Source of the DNA: an uncultured bacterium
Lineage (GTDB): Bacteria > Nitrospirota > Thermodesulfovibrionia > Thermodesulfovibrionales > Dissulfurispiraceae
Assembly (NCBI GenBank): GCA_937949555.1
Contig: CALEDV010000050.1
Coordinates: forward strand, 1-32,002
Length of the DNA: 32,002 nt
Direction: 5' to 3'
Within the stretch, counting starts at the first letter, position 1. Each line of letters begins with the position of its first letter. Positions 15,668-26,042 of this stretch are shown here, piece by piece. The notes under the pieces are model-generated. The model did not search any database, was not told the origin of the DNA, and saw only the letters and a program-made list of their open reading frames with translations. The position numbers and the translations under genes were made by a program.

Positions 15668-18600
15668 TTATCCATCCATTTCCTGAAGGATTATCTGCTT
15701 CCTGGTGATGTCTTGCAATTGCTGCTGAAAGTCATCACAGGGCCGCAGGCAACTCTTAATAATAACAGAGTATTCAGGGAGATGTAATCTAATCGTAAAG
15801 GTCTCATCCAAACCTGAGGACTCATAAAGAAGCCCCCTTATCTTTGTAAGCTCCTCCAGGCAATGCTCCGAGTCAAAGATGTAGTCAATGAAGTAGTGTC
15901 TCGCTCTCCCCTCTTGCTCTTCCTCCTGAACAGGCAGTATCTCCTTTACCATTAGCCTGGAGCCCTTCTCTGCCTTTAGCACCTGACCCTTTATCATAAT
16001 CTTTGCCCCAAGCTCCAAGGCATCATTGCCCTTCTTAGCGGCGCCGTTAAAGAGGAGGCATTCGCAGGCACCGCTTTCATCCTCTAAGTATATGTAAGTA
16101 GTCACTCCCTTTGCATTGGATTTGTTCTTTATATCATTAATTACACCAGCCACAGAGATATCCTCTCTGTCCTCTCGGTCCTGAATCTCACCTATGAGTC
16201 TTACTCCCTCTTGATACAATTCCTTACGCAGCTTCAACATTGGATGGCCAGAGACATAAAAACCGAGGGCCTCTTTCTCATTTCTCAAAAGCCTCTGTTC
16301 ATCCCAACCGGTTGACTTTCCAGCCTTAGACTCATCGCCAAAGAGTGAAGGCGCAAGGCCACCGCCATTGCGGTCAAACAGGTCCTCTGCCTTACCCCTT
16401 ATGTGGCAGAGGTGAGCAAGCCCGTTGCCTTTCTTCAGCTTATTTGCCTGTTCATCAAACAATGTATCAAAGGCGCCAGCCTTTATGAGCATCTCAACAA
16501 CCCTTTTATTTGCCTTTCGAGAATCTATCCTATTGAGGAAATCCTTAAAATCCTTAAAGTCTCCCCTTTGCCTCTCCGCTATAATTACATCAATGGCTGC
16601 CGCGCCTACACCCTTTACAGCCTCAAGGCCAAATCTAATAGAGCCCTCATGGATTGAAAACTCCCTCTCAGATTTGTTTATATCAGGTGGCAACACCTTT
16701 ACACCCATCACCCTGCATTCATTGATTAGATTTACTATCTTCTCTGTATCCCCCATAGCAAGACTCAGGTTTGCCGCCATAAACTCAACGGTAAAATGGG
16801 TCTTCAGATAAGCAGTTTGATAAGCAAGGTATGCATAAGAGGCAGAGTGTGATTTGTTAAATCCATACTCGGCAAAGGGTTCTAATTCTTCAAAGAGTTT
16901 CTTGGCAGCCTCGGCAGGCTTCCCCCTATCCACAGCGCCCTTTATAAACTCTTCCTTCTGTTTTGCCATAACATCCTTGAGTTTTTTACCCATCGCCTTT
17001 CTAAGTATGTCTGCCTGTCCCATACTGAAACCAGCAATCTTATTGGCAATCATCATAACCTGCTCTTGATAAACCGTTATGCCATAGGTCTCTTGGAGGA
17101 TGTCCTTCATCTCAGGGAACTCGTATTGTATGGTCTTCTCTCCGCTCTTCCTTTTTATAAAGTCGTCTATCCATGCCATAGGACCTGGACGATAGAGGGC
17201 GACAAGGGCTATGAGGTCCTCAAAGACGTTGGGCTTCATCCTAACCAGTATATCCCTCATGCCTGCCGATTCAAGCTGAAAGATAGCAGTAGTGTTGCCA
17301 GAACTGAGCAGTTCATAGGTCTTTTTGTCATCAAAGGGCATATCCTCAAGAGAAAATTTCTTTCCCTGAGAACGGATAAACTGCAGTGTCTTGTCGATAA
17401 TCGTAAGGGTGGCAAGACCAAGGAAATCAAACTTCAAAAGTCCAATGTTTTCTACCGCCTTCATCTCGTAGTGGGTGATGACCACATCCTCAGCGGGGTT
17501 TTTATAAAAGGGCATGTAGTTTGTTATAGGCTCTGGGGCAATCACCACACCTGCTGCGTGCTTTGAGGCATGACGGGAGACACCCTCAAGCTTTATGGCG
17601 TTGTCTATGAGCTCTCTTACCCTCTCGCTTTCCTCATAGAGCGACCTGAGGGTATCGTTCTTTTTAAGGGCGTCCTTTATCTTGATATTATCCACAGGCA
17701 GGAGCTTTGCTATCCTGTCCACCTCTGCATAGGGCATATCAAGCACCCTGCCTACATCCCTTATAGCCGCCTTCGCCTTCATGGCGCCAAAGGTTATTAT
17801 CTGCGCCACCCTGTCCTGCCCATACTTTTCGGAGACATAATTTATGACCTCCTGCCTCCTGTACTGACAGAGGTCTATATCTATATCAGGCATGCTTATA
17901 CGGTCAGGGTTGAGAAATCTCTCAAAGAGCAGGTTGTACTTTATTGGGTCAATCTCTGTAATCCCGATAGCATAAGCCACAAGACTGCCTGCCGCTGAGC
18001 CCCTGCCAGGTCCCACGGGAATGCCCCTGTTCTTTGCAAAGGTTATAAAGTCCCATACAATAAGAAAATAGGCAGCAAAGCCCATCTTCTTTATCATCTC
18101 CATCTCCCTATTTAAACGCTCTTTGTAAGGCTCAGGTATGTGGTCTCTGAATCTCCTGGACATACCTGACCAGGCTATCTCCTGCAGGTAACTATCTGGG
18201 GTGTATCCTTCAGGGGGATTATACAGGGGTAGATAATTTGTCTTAAAGTCAAAGTCAAAACAGCACCTCTCTGCAATCCTTGTGGTATTTGATATCGCCT
18301 CAGGGATGTAAGCGAACTCCGATATCATCTGCTCCGGTGATTTGAAATAAAACTGGTCTGTCTGAAATCTCATGCGCTTTGCATCTTTCATGTTCTTCTT
18401 AGTCTGAATGCAAAGCAATATCTCATGTGCCCTTGCATCTTCCCTGCTCAGATAATGACAATCATTGGTTGCAACTAAGGCAATCCCTGTTTCCTCTGAC
18501 AGCCTTATTAGACCTTTGTTGACCTCAGTCTGTTCCTGAAGACCGTTTTCCTGTATCTCTAAATAGAAGTTGTTACTGCCAAAGATACTTAGATACTCAA

Positions 18601-19099
18601 GGGCCGTATCCTTTGCCCTCTGATACTGGCCTATCCCTATATAGTAAGGCACTTCACCCTTAATGCAGGCAGATAGGGCAATCAAACCCCTATTATGCTG
18701 CCTGAGAATATCCTTGTCTATGCGGGGCTTGTAGTAAAACCCCTCAATGTAGGAGGAACTGATTAGTGCACAAAGATTCTTGTATCCCTCTGAATTTTCA
18801 ACTAATAGAATGAGGTGAAAGGCGTATTCCTCAGCATTTTCATCAAGGGAGACCTTTGATTTTTCAAGACGACTGGAGGGGGCTATATAAACCTCACAGC
18901 CGATAATGGGCTTTATGCCCTTAGCCTTTGCCTTTTTATAAAACTCTACAGCCCCAAAGATATTGCCGTGGTCAGTAATCGCCACTGCCGGTAGATTAAA
19001 CTCCAAGGCCCTCTGGATTAAATCGTCTATCCTTATTGCCCCGTCAAGAAGGCTATATTGAGTGTGTAGATGAAGGGGAACATATTGTATCGAAGACAT
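15668..19099 (-). CDS. dnaE: DNA polymerase III subunit alpha
   Basis: 1143 residues, full length for bacterial DnaE (DnaE1 type). The N-terminal PHP domain looks intact in its metal ligands: HLHTQYSLLDG, ITDHGN, GCEVYIA and NDCHYL. The polymerase palm follows, with GRGSAAGSLVAYAIGI, the catalytic aspartates in PDIDIDL (about 403-409; Leu replaces the usual Phe) and PGPMAWIDDFI. The tandem HhH region, an OB-fold (VAGVINDIKNK) and a C-terminal tau-binding region complete the protein. It is the replicative polymerase. Ribosome site AAGGAG with a 12-base spacer. Confidence 0.98.
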   Translation of the reverse strand: MSSIQYVPLHLHTQYSLLDGAIRIDDLIQRALEFNLPAVAITDHGNIFGAVEFYKKAKAKGIKPIIGCEVYIAPSSRLEKSKVSLDENAEEYAFHLILLVENSEGYKNLCALISSSYIEGFYYKPRIDKDILRQHNRGLIALSACIKGEVPYYIGIGQYQRAKDTALEYLSIFGSNNFYLEIQENGLQEQTEVNKGLIRLSEETGIALVATNDCHYLSREDARAHEILLCIQTKKNMKDAKRMRFQTDQFYFKSPEQMISEFAYIPEAISNTTRIAERCCFDFDFKTNYLPLYNPPEGYTPDSYLQEIAWSGMSRRFRDHIPEPYKERLNREMEMIKKMGFAAYFLIVWDFITFAKNRGIPVGPGRGSAAGSLVAYAIGITEIDPIKYNLLFERFLNPDRISMPDIDIDLCQYRRQEVINYVSEKYGQDRVAQIITFGAMKAKAAIRDVGRVLDMPYAEVDRIAKLLPVDNIKIKDALKKNDTLRSLYEESERVRELIDNAIKLEGVSRHASKHAAGVVIAPEPITNYMPFYKNPAEDVVITHYEMKAVENIGLLKFDFLGLATLTIIDKTLQFIRSQGKKFSLEDMPFDDKKTYELLSSGNTTAIFQLESAGMRDILVRMKPNVFEDLIALVALYRPGPMAWIDDFIKRKSGEKTIQYEFPEMKDILQETYGITVYQEQVMMIANKIAGFSMGQADILRKAMGKKLKDVMAKQKEEFIKGAVDRGKPAEAAKKLFEELEPFAEYGFNKSHSASYAYLAYQTAYLKTHFTVEFMAANLSLAMGDTEKIVNLINECRVMGVKVLPPDINKSEREFSIHEGSIRFGLEAVKGVGAAAIDVIIAERQRGDFKDFKDFLNRIDSRKANKRVVEMLIKAGAFDTLFDEQANKLKKGNGLAHLCHIRGKAEDLFDRNGGGLAPSLFGDESKAGKSTGWDEQRLLRNEKEALGFYVSGHPMLKLRKELYQEGVRLIGEIQDREDREDISVAGVINDIKNKSNAKGVTTYIYLEDESGACECLLFNGAAKKGNDALELGAKIMIKGQVLKAEKGSRLMVKEILPVQEEEQEGRARHYFIDYIFDSEHCLEELTKIRGLLYESSGLDETFTIRLHLPEYSVIIKSCLRPCDDFQQQLQDITRKQIILQEMDG

Positions 19100-19115
19100 T
19101 AATAATATTTGCTCC

Positions 19116-19364
19116 TTATAGCTCTAAAAAGATTATAAATTCTTCAAAGAGTTCATGGCTTTTATCCTCCGCCCCATTGAAAGGCAATAGCCTTTGCGCT
19201 ATCCCATTCTGTTTGTCCTAATATGCTGATTGACTTTGGAGGATTGAGCTTTATAAATTTCCCGTTTTTATAACCACAAACATATTCAACGGGAGCTGTT
19301 TTTAAATTTTTTAAACTCACTTTTTCACCAACTACAAAAGGAGTTTTAGCCTTTATTCGTATAG
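19116..19364 (-). pseudogene. Unrecognised decayed reading frame upstream of dnaE
   Basis: Minus-strand frame continuing from the nucleotidyltransferase remnant, open to a TAA at 19162 and reading through KTPFVVGEKVSLKNLKTAPV and KSISILGQTEWDSAKAIAF. In the next frame another coding-like stretch, EDKSHELFEEFIIFLEL, ends at 19116 right over the dnaE ribosome site. A single frameshift near 19170 would join them into one protein end. No start codon with a ribosome site, and no family recognised. Confidence 0.3.
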
Positions 19365-19655
19365 CTGAGACAACCGCACCATTCCTATATGCTTCTTCTA
19401 TGATGGCCTTCTTTGGCTTGTTATTGCTGTTGCAAACAATCAGGTCAATCTCTTGCCCTCAAATCTGTCTGTTGAGATCAACCAAAAAATCTTGCCCCCT
19501 CATCAAAGAGACTCCCTTAAAGTGGGGTCTCAATTAACAGGTCAATATCCCCACCCTTTTGGTTGCTATCACTATGGGAGCCAAATACAGTTGCCTTGCA
19601 GTCAGAACCATGCTGTGGTCAAAATTGCCAAGATGGTCTCTTCACTGAGACACAG
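19365..19655 (-). pseudogene. Decayed MNT-type nucleotidyltransferase
   Basis: Three frame pieces line up with a minimal nucleotidyltransferase: LSEETILAILTT (about 19650-19610), then after a frameshift CKATVFGSHSDSNQKGGDIDLLIE with the GS(X)nDID catalytic signature, then after a second frameshift KGVSLMRGQDFLVDLNRQI, a TGA at 19459-19461, and EIDLIVCNSNNKPKKAIIEE. At least two frameshifts and one nonsense codon make it a pseudogene. MNT proteins usually pair with HEPN proteins as toxin-antitoxin modules. A 25-codon frame just upstream (19749-19672, containing DRHYVHKNIRLIEEEFF) could be debris of such a partner, but this is weak. Confidence 0.65.
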
Positions 19656-19756
19656 ATTAGCTTCGCCGCTCTCTAAAGAACTCCTCTTCTATAAGCCTAA
19701 TATTCTTATGCACATAATGCCTATCAGGCTCATGCTTGATAGTTTCCACTTAGACC

Positions 19757-21022
<1,266 letters not shown>

Positions 21023-22189
21023 CTATATACCTGCCTCTTTCTTCAGTGTATCAGCCATGTCAGTCTTTTCCCATGTAAAATCTGCATCCTCTCTACCATA
21101 ATGCCCATAGGCAGCAGTTTTTCTATATATAGGTCTGCGGAGGTCCAACCTTTCTATTATCCCTTTTGGAGTCATGTCAAAAACCCTTGTGATGATCTCC
21201 GTTATCTTTTCATCGCTCACTGCTCCGGTCCCAAAGGTGTCAACAAACACAGACACAGGCTGTGCAACGCCAATGGCGTAGGCAATCTGTATCTCACACC
21301 TTGTGGCAAGACCAGCAGCAACGATATTCTTTGCGATGTAACGCCCCATATAGGATGCAGAACGGTCAACCTTTGAGGGATCCTTGCCAGAGAAACAACC
21401 TCCGCCATGACTGCCAAATCCTCCGTAGGTGTCAACAATTATCTTTCTGCCCGTTAAACCCGTATCACCCATAGGTCCGCCAATGACGAATCTGCCAGTG
21501 GGATTTATGTGATAAGTAACATCCTTTTCATCAAGAAAGCCCTTGGGGATGACTGGCTTTATGACCTTTTCAATAATATCTGCCTTCATTTGCTCAAGGC
21601 TTATATCAGGGCTGTGTTGAGAGGAGACAACCACAGTCTTGACCTTTACTGGTTTGCTGTCTTCATACTGAATAGTTACCTGTGATTTGCCGTCAGGCCT
21701 GAGATAATCAAGAATACCCTTTCTTCTTACCTCAGTAAGCCTCATACAGAGCTTATGGGCAAGCATGATAGGCATAGGCATAAGCTCAGGTGTCTCATTA
21801 CAGGCATAGCCAAACATCATACCCTGATCACCTGCCCCTCCAACATCAACACCTTGGGCAATGTCAGGCGATTGGCCGTGAATCGAAGTCAATACAGCAC
21901 AGGTTTCACCATCAAAGCCGTACTTTGCCCTGTCGTAACCAATGTCCTTAATCACCTGCCGCACCACACTCGGTATGTCAACATAACAATCGGTGGTAAT
22001 CTCCCCAGCAACAAGGGCAAGCCCTGTGGTAAGAAAGGTCTCACAGGCAACCCTTGCCATCCTGTCTTGAGTGAATATGGCATCTAATACGGCATCAGAG
22101 ACCTGATCGGCAATCTTGTCTGGATGTCCCTCGGTCACCGACTCTGAGGTAAACAAAAAACTCTTTCCGCTTATATTGCATCTCCCCAT
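21023..22189 (-). CDS. metK: S-adenosylmethionine synthetase
   Basis: 388 residues, the usual length. Signatures: [20 protein letters not shown] at the N-terminus, [20 protein letters not shown], and [20 protein letters not shown], the P-loop-like catalytic segment. It makes SAM from ATP and methionine in the cytoplasm. Strong ribosome site (GGAGG, 7-base spacer). It lies 11 bases after asd and 3 bases before ahcY; no room exists for a SAM riboswitch between the genes. Confidence 0.98.
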   Translation of the reverse strand: MGRCNISGKSFLFTSESVTEGHPDKIADQVSDAVLDAIFTQDRMARVACETFLTTGLALVAGEITTDCYVDIPSVVRQVIKDIGYDRAKYGFDGETCAVLTSIHGQSPDIAQGVDVGGAGDQGMMFGYACNETPELMPMPIMLAHKLCMRLTEVRRKGILDYLRPDGKSQVTIQYEDSKPVKVKTVVVSSQHSPDISLEQMKADIIEKVIKPVIPKGFLDEKDVTYHINPTGRFVIGGPMGDTGLTGRKIIVDTYGGFGSHGGGCFSGKDPSKVDRSASYMGRYIAKNIVAAGLATRCEIQIAYAIGVAQPVSVFVDTFGTGAVSDEKITEIITRVFDMTPKGIIERLDLRRPIYRKTAAYGHYGREDADFTWEKTDMADTLKKEAGI

Positions 22190-22200
22190 AATTAATCCTC

Positions 22201-23214
22201 CTATTTGATTAATTCCTCTGCAATCTGCACAGCATTGAGGGCTGCGCCTTTTCTGAGGTTATCAGATACAATCCACATATTAAGCCCACACTCAATGGAC
22301 TCGTCCTCCCTTATCCTTCCCACATAGGTGTCGTCTTTATCGGCTGCTGTCAGGGGCATAGGGTAGATGTTCTTCTCAGGGGCATCATAAACCAACACGC
22401 CTCTTGCCTCAGAAAGTATAGCCCTTGCCTCGTTGGCTGAGAGTTTTTTTTCCGTCTCTATGTTTAGCGATTCAGAGTGTCCCCTGAAGACTGGCACCCT
22501 CACCGTAGTGGCAGTCACCTTTACAGTGTTATCGCCCATTATCTTTTTTGTCTCATTCACCATCTTCATCTCTTCTTTGGTATAGCCATTTTCAAGGAAC
22601 TTGTCTATATGTGGAAGCACATTGAAGGCGATCTGGTAAGGATAGACATTTGTCCTAATCTCCTTAAAATTCATAATATCGGAGGTCTGCTGCATTAGCT
22701 CATCCATTGCCTTCATGCCTGTGCCAGAAACTGCCTGAAAGGTAGTAACCACCACCCTTTTAATCTTTGCTGCATCGTGAATAGGTTTTAGCACTACCAC
22801 CATCTGGATAGTTGAACAGTTGGGATTTGCAATAATGCCCTTATGCCAGCTCAGGTCATAGGGATTGACCTCAGGGACAACCAGCGGCACCTCAGGGTCC
22901 ATCCTCCATTGGCTGGAGTTATCAATCACCACACAACCCGACTTCGCTGCAATAGGCGCCCAGATCTTTGATCTTTCTGCACCCGCGGAAAAGAGGGCTA
23001 TGTCTATACCCTTAAAGGAATCCTCAGTAATCTTCTCTACCCTTAGTTTTTTATCTCTATATTCCAACTCCTTTCCCTCTGACCTCTCAGAGGCAAAAAG
23101 TCTGAGCCTATCCACAGGGAAATCCCTCTGTATAAGGGTCTGTATCATCTCCTGTCCAACAGCGCCTGTGGCGCCTACTACTGCAACTACATAACTGCCT
23201 TTTTTCTTTAACAT
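22201..23214 (-). CDS. asd: Aspartate-semialdehyde dehydrogenase
   Basis: 337 residues. NADP-binding GATGAVG at 14-20, [20 protein letters not shown], catalytic Cys133 in [10 protein letters not shown], then [10 protein letters not shown] and the C-terminal [15 protein letters not shown]. It reduces aspartyl phosphate to the semialdehyde that feeds lysine/diaminopimelate, threonine and methionine synthesis. Ribosome site AGGAGA. It sits 24 bases after leuB; a leuD-leuB-asd order is common in Gram-negative anaerobes. Confidence 0.97.
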   Translation of the reverse strand: MLKKKGSYVVAVVGATGAVGQEMIQTLIQRDFPVDRLRLFASERSEGKELEYRDKKLRVEKITEDSFKGIDIALFSAGAERSKIWAPIAAKSGCVVIDNSSQWRMDPEVPLVVPEVNPYDLSWHKGIIANPNCSTIQMVVVLKPIHDAAKIKRVVVTTFQAVSGTGMKAMDELMQQTSDIMNFKEIRTNVYPYQIAFNVLPHIDKFLENGYTKEEMKMVNETKKIMGDNTVKVTATTVRVPVFRGHSESLNIETEKKLSANEARAILSEARGVLVYDAPEKNIYPMPLTAADKDDTYVGRIREDESIECGLNMWIVSDNLRKGAALNAVQIAEELIK

Positions 23215-23238
23215 TTGCTGACTTCTCCTATATATAGT

Positions 23239-24315
23239 TTAAATGTTACTGGCGACCATATCGCCAATCTCTGTTGTCGTAAATCCCATATTGCCCGCAG
23301 CCTGACTCTTCATCTTCTTCATTACCGATACCATTGCCGATTCGATTGCCTGCGATGCCTCTGTTTCACCCAATGTATCGAGCATCATCATAGCCGCCCC
23401 GATTGCCGCCATTGGGTTTATCACATTCTTCCCCTTGTATTTAGGGGCACTTCCTCCCATAGGCTCAAACATAGACACCCCTTCTGGGTTGATATTGCCC
23501 CCTGCAGCCACTCCGAGACCTCCCTGTATCATTGCCCCAAGGTCTGTGATGATGTCGCCAAAGAGATTCTCCGTAACCACCACATCAAACCACTCAGGAT
23601 TCTTTACAAACCACATATTTGCTGCATCCACATGGTTGTAATCACGCTTGATCTCAGGATAATCACTGCCCCCCATCTCCTCAAAGGCCCTATACCACAG
23701 GTCTCCGCAATGAAGGAGCACATTCCTTTTGTGCACAAGGGTAATTGGCTTGTCAGCATACCTTTTGTCTCTTCCGTTTCTCTTTTTCTTCAGATCAAAG
23801 GCATACCTCAGGCACCTATCAACGGTCCTCCTGTCATAGACCATAAGCTGTGTGGCTATCTCATCCTGAGTACCTACCCTTGTTGAGCCTCCATGTCCTG
23901 TGTAGATGCCGCCAGTGTTTTCACGGATAACCACAAAGTCTATGTCCTCTGGCTGTTTGTCCTTAATTGGGGTCTCCACATTGGGATAGAGCCTTACAGG
24001 CCTAAGATTGATGTATTGATCAAGGGCAAAGCGAGCCTTAAGTAGTATTCCTGTTTCAAGTATGCCGGGCTTCACCTCTGGATGACCAATAGCGCCCAGA
24101 TATATGGCATGGTGCCTCTTGAACTCATCCACAGCGCTCTCTGGCAGTGTCTCGCCTGTCTTTAGATACCTTTCGCCTCCGAAATCATACTTTGTGTAAT
24201 TCAGTCTGAATCCAAACCTTACCGATGCCGCATCAAGGGCCTTCATCCCCTCAGCAACCACCTCAGGCCCTGTGCCATCGCCTGGTATGACCGCTATGTT
24301 GTATGTGTTGCTCAC
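23239..24315 (-). CDS. leuB: 3-isopropylmalate dehydrogenase (LeuB family)
   Basis: 358 residues. Beta-decarboxylating dehydrogenase signature: IAVIPGDGTGPEV, YINLRPVRLYP, VVIRENTGGIYTG, VDAANMWFVKNP, and NLFGDIITDLGAMIQGGLGVAAGGNINP. It oxidises and decarboxylates 3-isopropylmalate for leucine synthesis. The loop around GILETGILLKARFALDQYIN resembles the actinobacterial/type-2 form rather than E. coli LeuB, so related substrates (homoisocitrate, tartrate) are not excluded; adjacency to leuD favours LeuB. The frame is open further upstream into leuD, but a GTG at 24315 with AAGGAG 8 bases before it is clearly the start. Confidence 0.92.
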   Translation of the reverse strand: MSNTYNIAVIPGDGTGPEVVAEGMKALDAASVRFGFRLNYTKYDFGGERYLKTGETLPESAVDEFKRHHAIYLGAIGHPEVKPGILETGILLKARFALDQYINLRPVRLYPNVETPIKDKQPEDIDFVVIRENTGGIYTGHGGSTRVGTQDEIATQLMVYDRRTVDRCLRYAFDLKKKRNGRDKRYADKPITLVHKRNVLLHCGDLWYRAFEEMGGSDYPEIKRDYNHVDAANMWFVKNPEWFDVVVTENLFGDIITDLGAMIQGGLGVAAGGNINPEGVSMFEPMGGSAPKYKGKNVINPMAAIGAAMMMLDTLGETEASQAIESAMVSVMKKMKSQAAGNMGFTTTEIGDMVASNI

Positions 24316-24323
24316 CTGTATGT

Positions 24324-24329
24324 CTCCTT
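24324..24329 (-). promoter_or_regulatory. Ribosome binding site deciding the leuB start
   Basis: AAGGAG 8 bases upstream of the GTG at 24315; it excludes the longer TTG-started frame that would overlap leuD by about 50 bases. Confidence 0.8.
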
Positions 24330-24340
24330 GTTTAATATTT

Positions 24341-24835
24341 TCAAGCCGCCAGTTTATTCTTTGTCCATTCAATAAGTCCGCCTGCTGCAATCAATTCCTG
24401 CATAAAGGGAGGTATCGGCTTTGCAGTGTATTGCTCTTGGGTACTCAGATTTCTTATAAACCCCTTGTCAGCATCTATCTCTATCTCATCGCCCTCTTTT
24501 ATCCTCTCCGATGCCTCTTCAGATTCAAATATCGGAAGCCCTATATTAAAGGCATTTCTGTAAAAAATCCTTGCAAAACTCTTCGCCACAACGGCTGAAA
24601 CACCAGCGGCCTTTATAGCAATCGGCGCATGCTCCCTTGAGGAGCCACAACCAAAGTTTTTGCCCGCTATGATCAGATCGCCTGCCTTCATCTTTTTTGC
24701 AAAATCCTTGTCCGCATCCTCCATTACATGACTTGCGAGTTCTTTGGGGTCTGAGGTGTTTAGATACCGCGCAGGTATTATTGCATCGGTATCAACATCG
24801 TCTCCAAACCTCCAACTCTTTCCCTTTATTACCAC
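24341..24835 (-). CDS. leuD: 3-isopropylmalate dehydratase small subunit
   Basis: 164 residues from the GTG at 24835, the short archaeal/anaerobe-type LeuD (the E. coli form is about 200). Motifs: [51 protein letters not shown]. With LeuC it isomerises 2-isopropylmalate to 3-isopropylmalate. The leuC partner is not in the window. The upstream 15 codons of open frame are ignored because AAGGAGG lies 6 bases before the GTG. First gene of the leuD-leuB-asd-metK-ahcY run. Confidence 0.95.
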   Translation of the reverse strand: MVIKGKSWRFGDDVDTDAIIPARYLNTSDPKELASHVMEDADKDFAKKMKAGDLIIAGKNFGCGSSREHAPIAIKAAGVSAVVAKSFARIFYRNAFNIGLPIFESEEASERIKEGDEIEIDADKGFIRNLSTQEQYTAKPIPPFMQELIAAGGLIEWTKNKLAA

Positions 24836-24841
24836 TGCACC

Positions 24842-24848
24842 CCTCCTT
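24842..24848 (-). promoter_or_regulatory. Ribosome binding site deciding the leuD start
   Basis: AAGGAGG with a 6-base spacer to the GTG at 24835; the strongest ribosome site of the cluster. Confidence 0.8.
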
Positions 24849-24883
24849 AATTTATTGAATTTACCCTGGGTTGATTGCAAAAC

Positions 24884-24994
24884 CTACCCTGTTTTTTTAA
24901 ATGGTATTGATACATAAAAAACTGTGCCCTTACCCTGCTGACTTTCAACCCTTACCTCCCCCATCAAGTCAACAACCCTCTGCACATCTGACTC
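24884..24994 (-). pseudogene. C-terminal remnant of a histidine kinase
   Basis: 36 codons ending in TAG read as the last part of a kinase ATPase domain: QRVVDLMGEVRVESQQGKGT, then VFYVSIPF, the typical G2-box and terminal strand of sensor/hybrid kinases. A TAA precedes it directly and no start codon with a ribosome site is present. The rest of the kinase is absent. It lies upstream of leuD on the same strand, where the leu operon promoter must also lie. Confidence 0.7.
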
Positions 24995-25103
24995 TTATAA
25001 ATTACTAACCGCTAAGATTTGATGATGTCTATTAAAGAGCATACAACTTATCTCCATCAGCAAAGAAACAATTTTAATACACTTATGCCCCTATTATAAA
25101 CCA

Positions 25104-26042
25104 TTAGGCATGATCCTCTGAATTGCCTCTCAGGAGGTCCATAACAAATCCCTCAAGCAATCCGTAATCACTAATAATAACAGAATCCACCTCAACGCAG
25201 ATGTCCCAAAAAACCTCTAAAATAAGGGCTCCAGCAATTATAATCTTAGCCCTTTTTGAATCCATGCCCCTGATAAGCCTTCTTTGCTGAAAGGGAGTCT
25301 CCTTAAATCTCCTACAAATACGGTCAAAACTGCCCCGCGTTATCCTATGAAGATGGATCCTATTGCCATTGTATCTTTTCATCTCCAGATCAACACATGC
25401 AAGGGTTGCCGCCGTGCCTCCTGTGACTGCTATGTTCATCAATCCATTGGGAAGGCTTTCTGCCAAGTTGCTGTTAATTATGGTTTCCCTAATATGCGCG
25501 CGGGCATGATCAATTTCTGTGTCTGAGGGAGGGTCCTTTGTTATATAAGTGTCCGTTAGGGTTATGGCGCCAAGGGGCAGACTTGCCTGTTTCCTGTAAT
25601 TGTAGTCCCTTAAAAACCATTCCGTGCTGCCTCCTCCAATGTCAAGAAAGAGGGTTGGTGGTGGGCAGTCTAAAGAGCGCACAATGCCTTCATAGGTAAG
25701 TTCTGCCTCCCTTTGCCCAGAGATGATCTCTGTCCTAATGCCTGTGGCATCTTCTATGCTTCTGACAAAATCCTCGGCATCTCCGGCAGTCCTTAATGCC
25801 CTGGTGCCTATTGCATATATTTTCTCTACTTTCTGTATATGGCAGAAATCCAGAAACTTCTTAATGCCCCTAAGTGTCTGTGCCTTGCCTCGGATATTTA
25901 AAAGGGAGCTTTTGACCATGCCCTTTGCGAGTCCTGTAACAATCCTTTGAGACTTGAGCCTTTTAAATTCGTAGGTATTTGAGGCACTAAAGATAAGAAG
26001 TCTGAGGGTGTTTGAGCCGATATCTATTAAAGCAGCCCTCAT
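25104..26042 (-). CDS. ppx: Ppx/GppA family exopolyphosphatase/phosphatase
   Basis: 312 residues, the short two-domain form of the ASKHA-fold Ppx/GppA family. Visible motifs: ALIDIGSNTLRLLIF (phosphate 1), AIGTRALRTAGDA, REAELTYEGIV, LFLDIGGGSTEWF (phosphate 2) and VTGGTAATLA. Members hydrolyse polyphosphate or the pppGpp 5'-phosphate; the short form alone cannot tell which. It lacks the C-terminal HD-like domain of the long enzymes. Its ATG overlaps the proS stop (ATGA), so it is translated from the proS message. Confidence 0.92.
   Translation of the reverse strand: MRAALIDIGSNTLRLLIFSASNTYEFKRLKSQRIVTGLAKGMVKSSLLNIRGKAQTLRGIKKFLDFCHIQKVEKIYAIGTRALRTAGDAEDFVRSIEDATGIRTEIISGQREAELTYEGIVRSLDCPPPTLFLDIGGGSTEWFLRDYNYRKQASLPLGAITLTDTYITKDPPSDTEIDHARAHIRETIINSNLAESLPNGLMNIAVTGGTAATLACVDLEMKRYNGNRIHLHRITRGSFDRICRRFKETPFQQRRLIRGMDSKRAKIIIAGALILEVFWDICVEVDSVIISDYGLLEGFVMDLLRGNSEDHA

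Noticed and set aside
23215-23886. 223-codon open frame on the plus strand
   Set aside because: Antisense to leuB; His/Cys-rich shadow composition, and the leuB frame is fully conserved.
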